From contig JALFWB010000017.1 in the NCBI GenBank assembly GCA_022787425.1, positions 1 to 51,654 on the forward strand: a stretch of DNA of 51,654 nt, given 5' to 3'. Both the position numbers and the translations under genes were made by a program. The DNA is from Akkermansia sp. (GTDB lineage: Bacteria; Verrucomicrobiota; Verrucomicrobiia; Verrucomicrobiales; Akkermansiaceae). This document shows positions 8,841-16,619 of the stretch, piece after piece (the stretch's first letter is position 1; each line of letters begins with the position of its first letter). The notes below the pieces were generated by a model that was given only the letters and a program-made list of their open reading frames with translations, was not told the DNA's origin and ran no database searches.

Positions 8841-9225
8841 ATGATACTCTATAACAGTGCCGAGATTCGGCAGGTATATGTACAGAAGGCGGTTCAGCGT
8901 ATGTCCGGTATTGAGTCGTGGAATGAGTTGGATCGGATAGAGCGAGAGATTGTTCGCTATTTGTCGAATGTGGTTAAGCTGAAGCTGTCTGATATTGTGA
9001 CGAGGTGCAAGGCTTCACCCAAGACGATTTTGTCGAGATTGGCTCACCTGATTGATTTGGATATTGTACTGGGCTTGTGGTAAACCCCGCTCTCCTCAGC
9101 AGTTTTATTGTCTGAAGCTCTTTGCTGCATTAGAGCCGTTGGCTACCGAGCTGAAGCAAATCGCTGAGGAACAGGATGGTAAAGGGGTGGAACTCCAAAG
9201 TAAAGGGGGTGTAAGTACCAAGTAA
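8841..9225 (+). pseudogene. Frameshifted winged-helix gene fragment
   Basis: The frame from 8841 encodes a segment with a winged-helix look (LSDIVTRCKASPKTILSRLA, then LIDLDIVLGL) and stops at about 9081. A +1 shift near 9070 restores a continuation, GKPRSPQQFYCLKLFAALEP and onward, to a stop at 9223-9225. Together they resemble the C-terminal DNA-binding tail of ATP-binding or Fic-type regulators, but I cannot name the parent. No N-terminal domain is present and the piece lies directly behind the dead transposase. The flanking DNA has repeated GTAAAGGGG words. Confidence 0.5.
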
Positions 9226-9237
9226 AGGGGGATAGTG

Positions 9238-9270
9238 CGGGGACGCCGAGAGTTCTGCGTCCCCGTTTCC
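9238..9270. terminator. Strong hairpin between gene remnant and 463-residue gene
   Basis: CGGGGACGC (9238-9246) and GCGTCCCCG (9257-9265) form a perfect 9-bp stem with a 10-base loop, followed on the plus strand by TTTCC. It lies downstream of both flanking genes. Confidence 0.65.
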
Positions 9271-9297
9271 GGCTTTCCCTGCATTATCTCGCGTGGG

Positions 9298-10689
9298 CTA
9301 CTTAGAGGAGTCGCTGTCGAGTTTCAGCTTGTTCAGCTCATCCATGTAGGCGGGGCGGCGCGTGTAGGCAAGGCGCAGACGGAGAACCATCTCTTTTGCC
9401 AAAGGTTTTGCGCCGGGAAGTGAGGCAAATTCCTGAATGAGCGAGGCAACGTGTGCGTAGGCCGGTCGTTTGTCTGCTTCATGCGCTTCGGCATCAATGC
9501 GCTTATATGCTTTTTGTAACAGGTTTCCGTGGTATTCCTCCGGCATCTGCGGCATATGGAGATGCAACAATTTCAGAATGTTGTAGCGCGCTTTCATCAG
9601 TGTTTGATAAAGCCTCGGAAAGTCCTTTTCCTCCGCATAAATATAAGCCATTAACTCCGAGTTATCGGAATGAGCACCCTCTTCCGTAATCAGCCTGTAC
9701 TGTTCCGGCCACTCCGATTCGCCGGCCAGCTCTTTCAGCTTGGTGTAGTATTCATAATCATCCCAACTATGCAACAGGATATAGCGGTAAGCATTGAGGA
9801 GCCCCTGTGTATTGCCCGAGCGGGTCAGGAATCGGATTTTGCGCTTCTCTATATCGGCGCGATTACGATACGGCGGGGATGCCGCATCAAGCAGCTCTAA
9901 CGCCGCAGGATCGTTTTGCTGATCGTAGAGCCTGTCCAGTTCCGCATCCAGCACGGAGGGATAATCAAGATTGCGGCGGATCACCTCCGACGCTTCATCC
10001 TCGCGTCCCGATTGACGCAGGAGATCAATATACCTGTGAACAACATCTTCTGGCAATCTCCCCTCTGTCTCCCGCTTCTCAATGCTTGCCAACGCCTCCT
10101 CCGGAGTCTGTATAAAGGTGAGGTAATTGATGAAGAACCCCTCCGTCAGCCCGTTTACATACTCCATGACTTCCGCATCTGAAAGAGTCTTCAGGGTTTC
10201 ATACAGTGATTTCTTCTCCTGCAAAGGTACATCGGGACACTTCGCCCAGTCCAGGATCAAGTCATCGCACGCCTGCGCGGCAGAGTCGAGGTCAGCGAAT
10301 TCCGACTCCATGAAATCATCGAGTTGATCGGCCAGCTCGGAGTAAAATGTGACAATGGGCAGGGGTATGATATCATAACATCCATCCGCCAATTTCTGCC
10401 TCAGAGCGGCGACAATCTGCTCCATGCCGCTCTCCACGGCCGCGAAATCTAACACGGTTTCCCAATAGTGACGACCTCGGGGTTCCTCGTTCGTTAGCCT
10501 GAACAATCGCTGCACCTCTTTCACATAGACAGACGGTTTGCTGGTATACGCCGCATACTTGCTCATCAGCCATTGGATCAGTTTCCCGGCAAAATCAGCA
10601 TCGGTTCCGGCCAACTCCCGCACAAAAGCCCGCAGATCATCATCCTTTGCCTTGGGGAGAAGGGTTGAAATCATATTTTCTTCGTCCAT
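9298..10689 (-). CDS. Helical-repeat protein resembling a SWIM-protein tail
   Basis: 463 residues, cytosolic, almost entirely alpha-helical with irregular TPR-like hairpins. The final region (LRLRLAYTRRPAYMDELNKL) and the preceding helices resemble the C-terminal half of bacterial SWIM zinc-finger proteins. However, no CxC...CxH SWIM motif and no N-terminal extension are present. It could be a stand-alone version of that helical domain or a truncated descendant. The frame is intact and has its own promoter, so it is probably expressed. Function unknown. The low similarity makes the family link tentative. Confidence 0.6.
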   Translation of the reverse strand: MDEENMISTLLPKAKDDDLRAFVRELAGTDADFAGKLIQWLMSKYAAYTSKPSVYVKEVQRLFRLTNEEPRGRHYWETVLDFAAVESGMEQIVAALRQKLADGCYDIIPLPIVTFYSELADQLDDFMESEFADLDSAAQACDDLILDWAKCPDVPLQEKKSLYETLKTLSDAEVMEYVNGLTEGFFINYLTFIQTPEEALASIEKRETEGRLPEDVVHRYIDLLRQSGREDEASEVIRRNLDYPSVLDAELDRLYDQQNDPAALELLDAASPPYRNRADIEKRKIRFLTRSGNTQGLLNAYRYILLHSWDDYEYYTKLKELAGESEWPEQYRLITEEGAHSDNSELMAYIYAEEKDFPRLYQTLMKARYNILKLLHLHMPQMPEEYHGNLLQKAYKRIDAEAHEADKRPAYAHVASLIQEFASLPGAKPLAKEMVLRLRLAYTRRPAYMDELNKLKLDSDSSK

Positions 10690-10695
10690 GGGACC

Positions 10696-10724
10696 ATTGT
10701 ATCATAATGGCAAGGGACCGTAAA
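10696..10724 (-). promoter_or_regulatory. Promoter of 463-residue gene, leaderless geometry
   Basis: On the minus strand TTTACG (10719-10724), a 17-base spacer and TACAAT (10696-10701), with 6 bases to the ATG at 10689. Confidence 0.55.
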
Positions 10725-10756
10725 GCGCGGAGTTCCGAAAAACGGCACACCGCCGG

Positions 10757-10787
10757 AAAAAGCCGCCGCCGGAGGACCGGCGACGGC
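10757..10787 (-). terminator. Intrinsic terminator of the RND gene remnant
   Basis: On the minus strand GCCGTCGCCGG and CCGGCGGCGGC (10777-10787 / 10762-10772) form an 11-bp stem with one mismatch, followed by TTTTT (10757-10761). Confidence 0.8.
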
Positions 10788-10814
10788 GAACTCAACCCAA
10801 TGCAGAAAGAGGGA

Positions 10815-11937
10815 TCAGGAAGCCTTCGGGGAGATGAAGCGGCCGAAGAGCTTGCAGGTGGCCGACATGACCAGGAGGTTGAGGAGCGTGGCGCTGATGA
10901 GGCCGCCGAGCTGGACGATGGCCAAGGGCGCCAGAAGCTCACCGCCGGGTTGGTTGCGGGCCCAGACGAGGGGCAGCAGACCGAGGATGGTGGTGAGCGA
11001 GGTCATCATGATGGGAATGACACGCTCCCGTGAACCGGCGCGGATAGCATCCTCCCGCGACATACCGGACTCCTCGAGAGTACGGTAGCGGTTCAGCAGG
11101 ATGAGTCCGGAACGGACGGCAAAGCCGATCACTGTCACGAAGCCCACCAAAGAGCTGACGGAGAGGATGGGCGGCACATAAGGGCCGCTGAAGACCGAAG
11201 CCACGGTATCCGGCGAAGCCAGAAAGACAGCCGCAATGCCGCCCACCAAGCACAGGGGAATGTTAATCAGCGTGGGCATGGCGCGTCGCACACTGCCGAG
11301 CGAGCTCGCCAGCAGCAACACCACGAGCACGCACACCACGGCCCCGAGAATGTAGAGACTCATCTCCGCCTCCTCGCGGCTCTTGATGGTGCCGGCGTAA
11401 TCAACCGTGCAACCCATAGCATTCATTGCAGGGTTCAGCTTCTCACGGCATGCCGCTGCCAGATCCCCGAGGTTGGAGCCGGCTGCCGCATTGCAGGAAA
11501 TCATCGCCTTTCGCTGGGTATTATCGCGCAGCACGAGGTGGGTGACCTCCTGCCGATACACCTGAGCCACATCGCTCAGCAACATGATCTTACCCCCGGG
11601 GCTACCAGTTGCAGGTTACGCACGTCGTCCTCGCTCCGGCGGAGTTTCGGGTCCAGGCGCAGCACGATATTCCAGTGGTCCAGGTTACGGATCACCTCAC
11701 CGCAGCGCAAGCCGTTCAGTACGGCGGAAACCTGCTCTGCGGCTTCCGTCATGGTCAGCCCGCAGGCCGCCAATACCTCGCAGTTATAATCGAGGCAGAT
11801 GGTATCCACCATCACCTCGCGGTTAGCACGGGCATCCGCTACCTCCGGCATGGAGGAGAGAACCTCCGCCGTCTTCTTGGCCGCCGCCCGCACAGCGTGA
11901 TGAGCAGAACCCGAATCTTGTCGAGAAGTTGCCCCAC
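10815..11937 (-). pseudogene. Truncated, frameshifted RND efflux permease
   Basis: Two frames encode successive parts of the C-terminal half of an RND (AcrB/CzcA-type) inner-membrane pump. 11576-11893 carries a porter-domain segment (VLSSMPEVADARANREVMVD and following). 10815-11585 carries a further porter segment, then the last transmembrane helices (SLYILGAVVCVLVVLLLASS, LVGFVTVIGFAVRSGLILLN, VIPIMMTSLTTILGLLPLVW, LISATLLNLLVM). A frameshift near 11580 separates them, and the whole N-terminal half (over 500 residues) is missing. A GTG at 11937 just after a promoter opens a short basic peptide that runs out of frame, possibly the original first codons. Non-functional. Confidence 0.88.
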
Positions 11938-11943
11938 GAGCTC

Positions 11944-11972
11944 ACTCTACCCTGACCGAGCTCCGGTGTCAA
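11944..11972 (-). promoter_or_regulatory. Promoter retained in front of the RND remnant
   Basis: TTGACA (11967-11972), 17-base spacer, TAGAGT (11944-11949) on the minus strand, 6 bases before a GTG at 11937. It suggests the decayed gene kept its original promoter. Confidence 0.6.
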
Positions 11973-12032
11973 GCTTTTCTGCGAGGGTAAGTGATTTTTT
12001 TTTCGGAAAAAGACGGATTCCCGAGCGAAAAA

Positions 12033-13505
12033 TCAGGGCCGCGGCGTTGTCTCTACCGTAACATAGCGTTGCGAGCGGCTGCGCGGGCTCTCCGGATGGG
12101 TCATGCGAACAGCCCCGGACTCAATCAGAGGGACGATGTAACGGCGCATGGCGTACTGCACGGAGGCTATCCCGAGATAGGCTGCTATTTCTGTCCTGGT
12201 CCTCGGCGTGTGGCAGAACGCGAGGAGGTTCCCTCTGTCATCGTTTGGTGCCGTTGATGGAATGTATGGGGGCGTCGAACCCTCCCTCTTGTTAAACAGA
12301 GTTACTCGGAACTCGTCCTTGCTGCTTTCGAATCTTGGCTCCGGTAACCCTGCGCGGGACATTAAGTTTCGTATAGTAGGAATGCCGGAATAACGGTTCT
12401 CGGTCTTCCCGATACGTTCCATCATGGTCACCAGAAGAGTATTGCGCGTATCCGGTTGGGTGTGGCCGAGTTGTTCAATCGTTGTTTTTCCATACAGGCC
12501 ACCGGGGTTAATTATCTCCAATCGGTCATCGTACATCTCCAGTCGGATAGGTTTGTCCTCGTTGTATCGACTGTAATCTCGATGCACCAGGGCATTCAAT
12601 ATTGCCTCCCGAACAGCCTCAGGAGGATATTCCGGAGTTTCCTGGCGTTGTCCGGTGTTCGGGTTGATTCCGATCGCTATTCTCGTGTTTCGGCGTACAA
12701 AATCCATGGCTCGTTCCAGCATATCCGGGAGAGTGCCGATAATGCTCTCGCTGTCAGAGAATCGGTTTCCTTGCTCATCGGTGGTCCCTTTGTTCTCGCC
12801 GGGAATGCGGGCTGCTGCGATACACAGACGTGGGTATAAGGACTGTGGATAAACGCCGAATAGCAGCAGAGCAGATAAGGTTATCTGTCCCCTGTTTGTT
12901 ATGCCGCATAACTCCAATTGCTGCGCCTCACTTGTTGCTGCTAGGTTGGGGCGCTCACTGCGCATCCGTGCTATGTAGGAGTCCACGTCTCCCGTAACCA
13001 AAAAACCTAGTGTTGCACCTTCTGCCTCTCGAGTGTCCTCCCGATAGCGTTTGCGGTAGGCTTCATAGCTGTAAATCTCGTATTCCGTCATCGGTTTGTC
13101 TGCATCGCCTACGCGTTTATACGAGCCTTTCAGCCGTCCCTTTGCCGTTTTGTAGCATGGCCTCTCTGCTAAATCCACCGGTGTAATTTCCGCCGAGACA
13201 AACACCTTACCATCCCGATCGCATACCGTGAAGATAGGGCGAACAATCGGTGTCATCTGCTCGCCTTGTTCCATCACACGTTTTTGCAAATCCTGTGCAT
13301 TATACACTCCGACTGCCTCAAAGTGCTGCGTTTCATCAAGTCCGAAGACGAAGACTCCTCCATCATCCTGGTTAGAGAATGACGACATCGTATCATACAA
13401 TTTTTCCGGGCACCCCTTAGCGGCGGCTTTTACTTCCGTAGTTTGTCCCTCGCATCCCCGGCGTTGGATCGTTTCTATTAAGGTTAGTAATTCTTCCTCA
13501 AGCAT
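12033..13505 (-). CDS. AlbA_2 / GHKL ATP-binding protein (Schlafen-like)
   Basis: 490 residues, full length for this family. Order: AlbA_2 (Slfn) domain at about 10-130 with EVKAAAKGCPEKLYDTMSSF and GGVFVFGLDE; middle linker; GHKL-type ATP-binding domain at about 300-410 with VREAILNALVHRDYS, IRLEMYDDRLEIINPGGLYG and NRYSGIPTIRNLM; and a C-terminal winged helix (TRTEIAAYLGIASVQYAMRR). Such proteins are annotated as putative transcriptional regulators, RecG-like helicases or ATP-binding proteins. Some relatives occur in defence loci, but no partner gene is seen here. It is probably a DNA-binding regulator, and the repeat-rich upstream region may be its own operator. A deleted copy of the same gene lies at 7880-8019. 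Confidence 0.88.
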   Translation of the reverse strand: MLEEELLTLIETIQRRGCEGQTTEVKAAAKGCPEKLYDTMSSFSNQDDGGVFVFGLDETQHFEAVGVYNAQDLQKRVMEQGEQMTPIVRPIFTVCDRDGKVFVSAEITPVDLAERPCYKTAKGRLKGSYKRVGDADKPMTEYEIYSYEAYRKRYREDTREAEGATLGFLVTGDVDSYIARMRSERPNLAATSEAQQLELCGITNRGQITLSALLLFGVYPQSLYPRLCIAAARIPGENKGTTDEQGNRFSDSESIIGTLPDMLERAMDFVRRNTRIAIGINPNTGQRQETPEYPPEAVREAILNALVHRDYSRYNEDKPIRLEMYDDRLEIINPGGLYGKTTIEQLGHTQPDTRNTLLVTMMERIGKTENRYSGIPTIRNLMSRAGLPEPRFESSKDEFRVTLFNKREGSTPPYIPSTAPNDDRGNLLAFCHTPRTRTEIAAYLGIASVQYAMRRYIVPLIESGAVRMTHPESPRSRSQRYVTVETTPRP

Positions 13506-13510
13506 GGTTC

Positions 13511-13683
13511 TTCACTTTTTCACTTATTTTACCTTTAAAAGTGAATAAGTCAACAAAAACATAAGAACTTTCTTCACTTTTTCACTTATTGAGGCAATAA
13601 CGTAAGGGATATCTTCACTTATTTGCTCTTTTCTTATGTTTTCTTATGTTTTCTTATGTTTCGGAACGAAAAAAGTGAAAAAA
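13511..13683. repeat. AT-rich iteron cluster between AlbA_2 gene and arsR
   Basis: TTCACTTTTTCACTTAT occurs twice exactly (13511-13527 and 13573-13589) with a shorter TTCACTTAT at 13614-13622. The inverted form AAGTGAATAAGT lies at 13539-13550, with a similar AAAGTGAAAAA near 13673. Three perfect tandem copies of TTCTTATGTT occupy 13631-13660, exactly one helical turn apart. The arrangement looks like a multi-site binding region for a DNA-binding protein, most simply the adjacent AlbA_2/winged-helix product. Confidence 0.7.
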
Positions 13684-13703
13684 CAGGCAGACCTGAAAAA
13701 GTC

Positions 13704-13731
13704 TTGACATTTGGCCAAAGTTCAATATAAT
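13704..13731 (+). promoter_or_regulatory. arsR operon promoter with embedded palindrome
   Basis: Perfect TTGACA (13704-13709) and perfect TATAAT (13726-13731) with a 16-base spacer. Between them lies the 10-bp palindrome TTTGGCCAAA (13710-13719). An ArsR dimer bound here would block RNA polymerase, so this is the likely operator for autoregulation. Confidence 0.75.
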
Positions 13732-13753
13732 CGCCTCCGTCAATCACCGAACC

Positions 13754-14089
13754 ATGAGTACCTGTCCCTGCACAAAATCGGAAACGGCCTGCGAGGCCGG
13801 GGAGGCGACGACTCTGCGCAGCACGGAGGAGCTTGCGGCCATTTTCAAGGCGCTCGGCAGCCCCGTGCGTCTGCGTTTGGTGGAAAGGCTTGCGGAGGGG
13901 GAGCAGTGCGTGTGTGTACTACATGCCGATTGCGGGGCAGGGATGGACCTCTCTACCATCTCCAATCACCTTGCCGTCCTGCGAAACAGCGGGGTTTTGT
14001 GCTCCGAGAAGCGCGGCAAGAATATCTACTACCGCTTGGCCTGCCCCTGTCTTGTCACCGTTCTGCGTTGCCTGCGGCGCCAATCTTAG
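13754..14089 (+). CDS. arsR: ArsR-family metalloid-responsive repressor
   Basis: 111 residues. A winged helix-turn-helix (about 25-95) with the recognition helix DLSTISNHLAVLRNSG. A vicinal thiol motif, CVC at 52-54 (EQCVCVL), is the position of the As(III)-binding ELCVCDL motif of classic ArsR, with another Cys at 60. Extra Cys pairs lie at the N-terminus (CPC, residues 4-6) and C-terminus (CPC, 97-99). It is expected to repress its own operon and dissociate when trivalent arsenic or antimony, or an organoarsenical, binds. It is first in a four-gene operon behind a near-consensus promoter. Confidence 0.92.
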   Translation: MSTCPCTKSETACEAGEATTLRSTEELAAIFKALGSPVRLRLVERLAEGEQCVCVLHADCGAGMDLSTISNHLAVLRNSGVLCSEKRGKNIYYRLACPCLVTVLRCLRRQS

Positions 14090-14152
14090 CGAAGCCTCTA
14101 TCCTGATTTTTCTTGTTCTTGATATTGATACTTTTCCAAACATCCATTCATT

Positions 14153-14914
14153 ATGAAACAACACCACATCACGATCTACGGCCCGGGATGCCCCCGGTGC
14201 GATGAACTGGCCCGCATGACCGAACATGCCACCAACAGCCTGCCCGGGGCATGGGAAATCCGCAAGGAGAAAGACCCCGAGCGCATGGCTGCGGCAGGGG
14301 TATTGAGCACCCCGGGGCTGGAGCTGGACGGCAAGCTGCTGCTGACCGGCAAAGTTCCGACCTTGCCGGAGCTGCAACGCCTGCTGGCGGAAGGCGCGGA
14401 CTGTCGTCCTGCCGCCGCAGAGCCCGCGACCCCCTGCGCCTGCTCGTGCGGAGGCGGCTGCGCCTGCGGCTCCCCCGGCAAGCCCCTGTGGAAGCGCGTG
14501 CTGCTGATCGCCGCCGTTCTTCTCCTCATTATCTGCGGCATTCGCGCCCTGAACAGCCGCCATGCCGAGTCCCCCGTCTCTCCCGCTGAGGCTCCGGCGC
14601 AGGCTGCGGTGCAGGTCGTCTACTACACCTTCGGCACCCGCTGCCCCACCTGCGTGCGCATGGAACAATGGGTCAAAGAAGCCGTGCAGCAGAACTTTGC
14701 CCGGGAGCTGTCGGCCAGCCGCCTCTCCTTTGCCACCAAGGAAGCCACCGCCGACATCGTTGCCGCCTACGGCCTCACCACGAAATCCCTGTTGCTGCAC
14801 CGGGGCACGGAAGCCCCCGTCAACCTCACCCGCATTTGGGAACTGAGCAAGGACGAGGCCGCTTTCAAAGCCTATGTTACGGAGGAGATTCGCCGCCTTC
14901 TGAAGCATGAATGA
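14153..14914 (+). CDS. Fused ArsE-like and ArsF-like double thioredoxin-fold membrane protein
   Basis: 253 residues in three parts. Residues 1-85 are a small redox-disulfide/thioredoxin_3-type domain with CPRC at 13-16 and a cis-Pro (STPGLELDGKLL), like the stand-alone ArsE. Residues 95-110 are a Cys-rich linker (Cys 95, 97, 99, 103, 105). A single membrane helix spans about 115-133. Residues 150-253 match the ArsF family (YYTFGTRCPTCVRMEQWVKE, CPTC at 164-167), a family often named nitrophenyl compound nitroreductase subunit ArsF. In Bacteroides-type operons arsE and arsF are separate genes, so this is a fusion. It overlaps arsG by 8 bases, indicating translational coupling. Its proposed role is delivery or reduction of (organo)arsenicals for the permease. 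Confidence 0.8.
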   Translation: MKQHHITIYGPGCPRCDELARMTEHATNSLPGAWEIRKEKDPERMAAAGVLSTPGLELDGKLLLTGKVPTLPELQRLLAEGADCRPAAAEPATPCACSCGGGCACGSPGKPLWKRVLLIAAVLLLIICGIRALNSRHAESPVSPAEAPAQAAVQVVYYTFGTRCPTCVRMEQWVKEAVQQNFARELSASRLSFATKEATADIVAAYGLTTKSLLLHRGTEAPVNLTRIWELSKDEAAFKAYVTEEIRRLLKHE

Positions 14915-15593
14915 CCTCCTGCTCCTCACGGGCCTGGGTGTCGCCTCCGCCCTGGCCCCTTGCCCCATGGCCACGAACCTGGCTGCGCTGGGGTACATCT
15001 CGCGCAGGGTAGGGGACGGGCGGCGCACCTTCCTCTGTGCTGCATTGTATGCTATCGGGCGCGCGGTGGCCTATGCTGCCCTCGGGGTCTTGCTGAGTGC
15101 CGGGGCGGTGGGCATGCCCGCTCTCTCCTATGCCCTGCAGGAGGGGATGCCCTACCTGCTCGGCCCCCTCCTGCTGATCGCAGGGCTGGTGCTGCTGGAG
15201 GTCCTGACGCTCCCCCGATGGCTGCATCTGAGCGGCCCCAAGCGAGCGGCCGTGGATGCCATGCTTAGGAACGGCGGCGTGTGGGGCGCCCTCCCCCTGG
15301 GGGCTCTGTTTGCGCTGGCCCTCTGCCCGCCCACGGCGGCGCTGCTGTTCGGGGCAGCCGTACCGCTGGCGGCGGGGTCCTGCCTGCCCGTGGCGGGTGG
15401 ACTGGCCCTCTTCGGACTGGGATCCGCCCTGCCGGTGGTGGCGGTAGCCATCGGACTCAGCTTGGGCGCAGGCAGATGCGGCTCGCTTCTGCGCTTCCTC
15501 CCGACCCTGCAACGGGGGATTACGCTCATCACCGGTGCCGGACTCCTCCTGTGGGGGGCTTGGCTCTGCATCAATACCTACATTCTTTCCTGA
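14907..15593 (+). CDS. arsG: ArsG-type aromatic/organoarsenical efflux permease
   Basis: 228 residues, six predicted membrane helices, CcdA/DsbD-transmembrane-like architecture. The first helix carries ASALAPCPMATNLAALGYIS with a Cys in the membrane, and the second half repeats it (LFALALCPPTAALLFGAAVP), giving the internal pseudo-symmetry of the DsbD superfamily. Its position directly after an arsE/arsF fusion and before an ArsP-like permease identifies it as the ArsG-family transporter annotated for aminobenzylarsenical efflux. The thiol pair probably exchanges electrons with the CxxC domains of the upstream protein. Confidence 0.82.
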   Translation: MNDLLLLTGLGVASALAPCPMATNLAALGYISRRVGDGRRTFLCAALYAIGRAVAYAALGVLLSAGAVGMPALSYALQEGMPYLLGPLLLIAGLVLLEVLTLPRWLHLSGPKRAAVDAMLRNGGVWGALPLGALFALALCPPTAALLFGAAVPLAAGSCLPVAGGLALFGLGSALPVVAVAIGLSLGAGRCGSLLRFLPTLQRGITLITGAGLLLWGAWLCINTYILS

Positions 15594-15596
15594 CAT

Positions 15597-16556
15597 ATGA
15601 TCCAACAATTCGCCGACTGGCTCACCTACGACATCATGCTCTTCACCCCCGATACCTCCTTGGGGGAGAGTGTTGATTTCTTCATCTACGACACCGCAAA
15701 AATCCTCCTCCTGCTGCTCATCATCAGCTGGGTTATGGGCATCATCAACGCCTATTTCCCCGTGGAGCAGGTGCGCCGTTTTCTCACCTCGCGCCGCTTG
15801 TTCGGCACGCAGTACCTGTTAGCGTCCGTCTTCGGCGCGGTCACTCCTTTCTGCTCCTGCTCGTCCATTCCGCTGTTCATCGGCTTTGTTCGCGGCGGCA
15901 TTCCCCTCGGGGTCACCTTCGCCTTCCTCATCACCTCCCCGCTGGTAAACGAGGTCGCCGTAGCCATGTTCCTCGGTTCCTTCGGCTGGCGTATCACGGT
16001 TCTCTATGCGCTCAGCGGCATCCTGCTGGGCACGGTCGGGGGATGGCTCCTCGGGCGCATGCGCTTGGAGTCCCTGCTGTCGGACTGGGCCCGCAACCCC
16101 TCCGCGGCGCCCGTGGATACCGTCGCCGGCCCTGCACGCCGCATCCGCCTGCGCGCCGTCACGGCAGAGGCCTTCTCCATTGTCCGCAGCGTTCTGCCCT
16201 ATGTGCTCATCGGGATTGCCCTCGGTGCTGCCGTGCATGGTTTTGTGCCGGCCGATTTCTTCTCGAGCTTCCTGAGCGGTGCGGAGTTCTGGTCCGTCCC
16301 CGCCGGTGTGCTCTGCGGCGTCCCGATGTATACCAATGCCGCCGGCATCGTCCCCATCATGGAGGTGCTGGTTGCCAAAGGCGTCCCCCTCGGCACGGCC
16401 CTGGCCTTCATGATGGCCGTCGTCGGCCTCTCCCTCCCGGAGGCCACTCTCCTCAAGAAGGTCATGCAGTGGCGCCTGCTCCTCATCTTCTTCGCCACCG
16501 TCACCCTCCTCATCATTATCTCCGGCTTCCTCTTCAATCTCCTTCCCATCGGGTGA
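15597..16556 (+). CDS. arsP: ArsP-type permease (DUF318/SO_0444 family)
   Basis: 319 residues with about eight to ten membrane helices. The signature TPFCSCSSIPLFIGFVRGGI (about residues 82-101) contains the vicinal Cys pair that, in characterised ArsP permeases, binds trivalent organoarsenicals such as methylarsenite or reduced roxarsone. A second matching half has GVLCGVPMYTNAAGIVPIME. It starts 3 bases after the arsG stop, so it is the last gene of the operon. The family also contains permeases with other metalloid substrates, so the context, more than the motif, supports organoarsenical export. Confidence 0.85.
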   Translation: MIQQFADWLTYDIMLFTPDTSLGESVDFFIYDTAKILLLLLIISWVMGIINAYFPVEQVRRFLTSRRLFGTQYLLASVFGAVTPFCSCSSIPLFIGFVRGGIPLGVTFAFLITSPLVNEVAVAMFLGSFGWRITVLYALSGILLGTVGGWLLGRMRLESLLSDWARNPSAAPVDTVAGPARRIRLRAVTAEAFSIVRSVLPYVLIGIALGAAVHGFVPADFFSSFLSGAEFWSVPAGVLCGVPMYTNAAGIVPIMEVLVAKGVPLGTALAFMMAVVGLSLPEATLLKKVMQWRLLLIFFATVTLLIIISGFLFNLLPIG

Positions 16557-16582
16557 AAATTATTTGTTGATTGCTTTTTCTG

Positions 16583-16610
16583 TTGACATAACCAATGTAC
16601 AGTCTACAAT
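16583..16610 (+). promoter_or_regulatory. Promoter of ankyrin lipoprotein gene, near-leaderless
   Basis: TTGACA (16583-16588), a 16-base spacer, TACAAT (16605-16610), with 9 bases to the ATG at 16620. Confidence 0.65.
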
Positions 16611-16619
16611 GAGTCTGTT

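Noticed and set aside
12033..13505. AlbA_2 gene as part of a known multi-gene phage-defence system
   Set aside because: No partner nuclease, protease or TIR gene lies beside it; neighbours are an RND remnant and an ars operon, so only a regulator-like role is supported.
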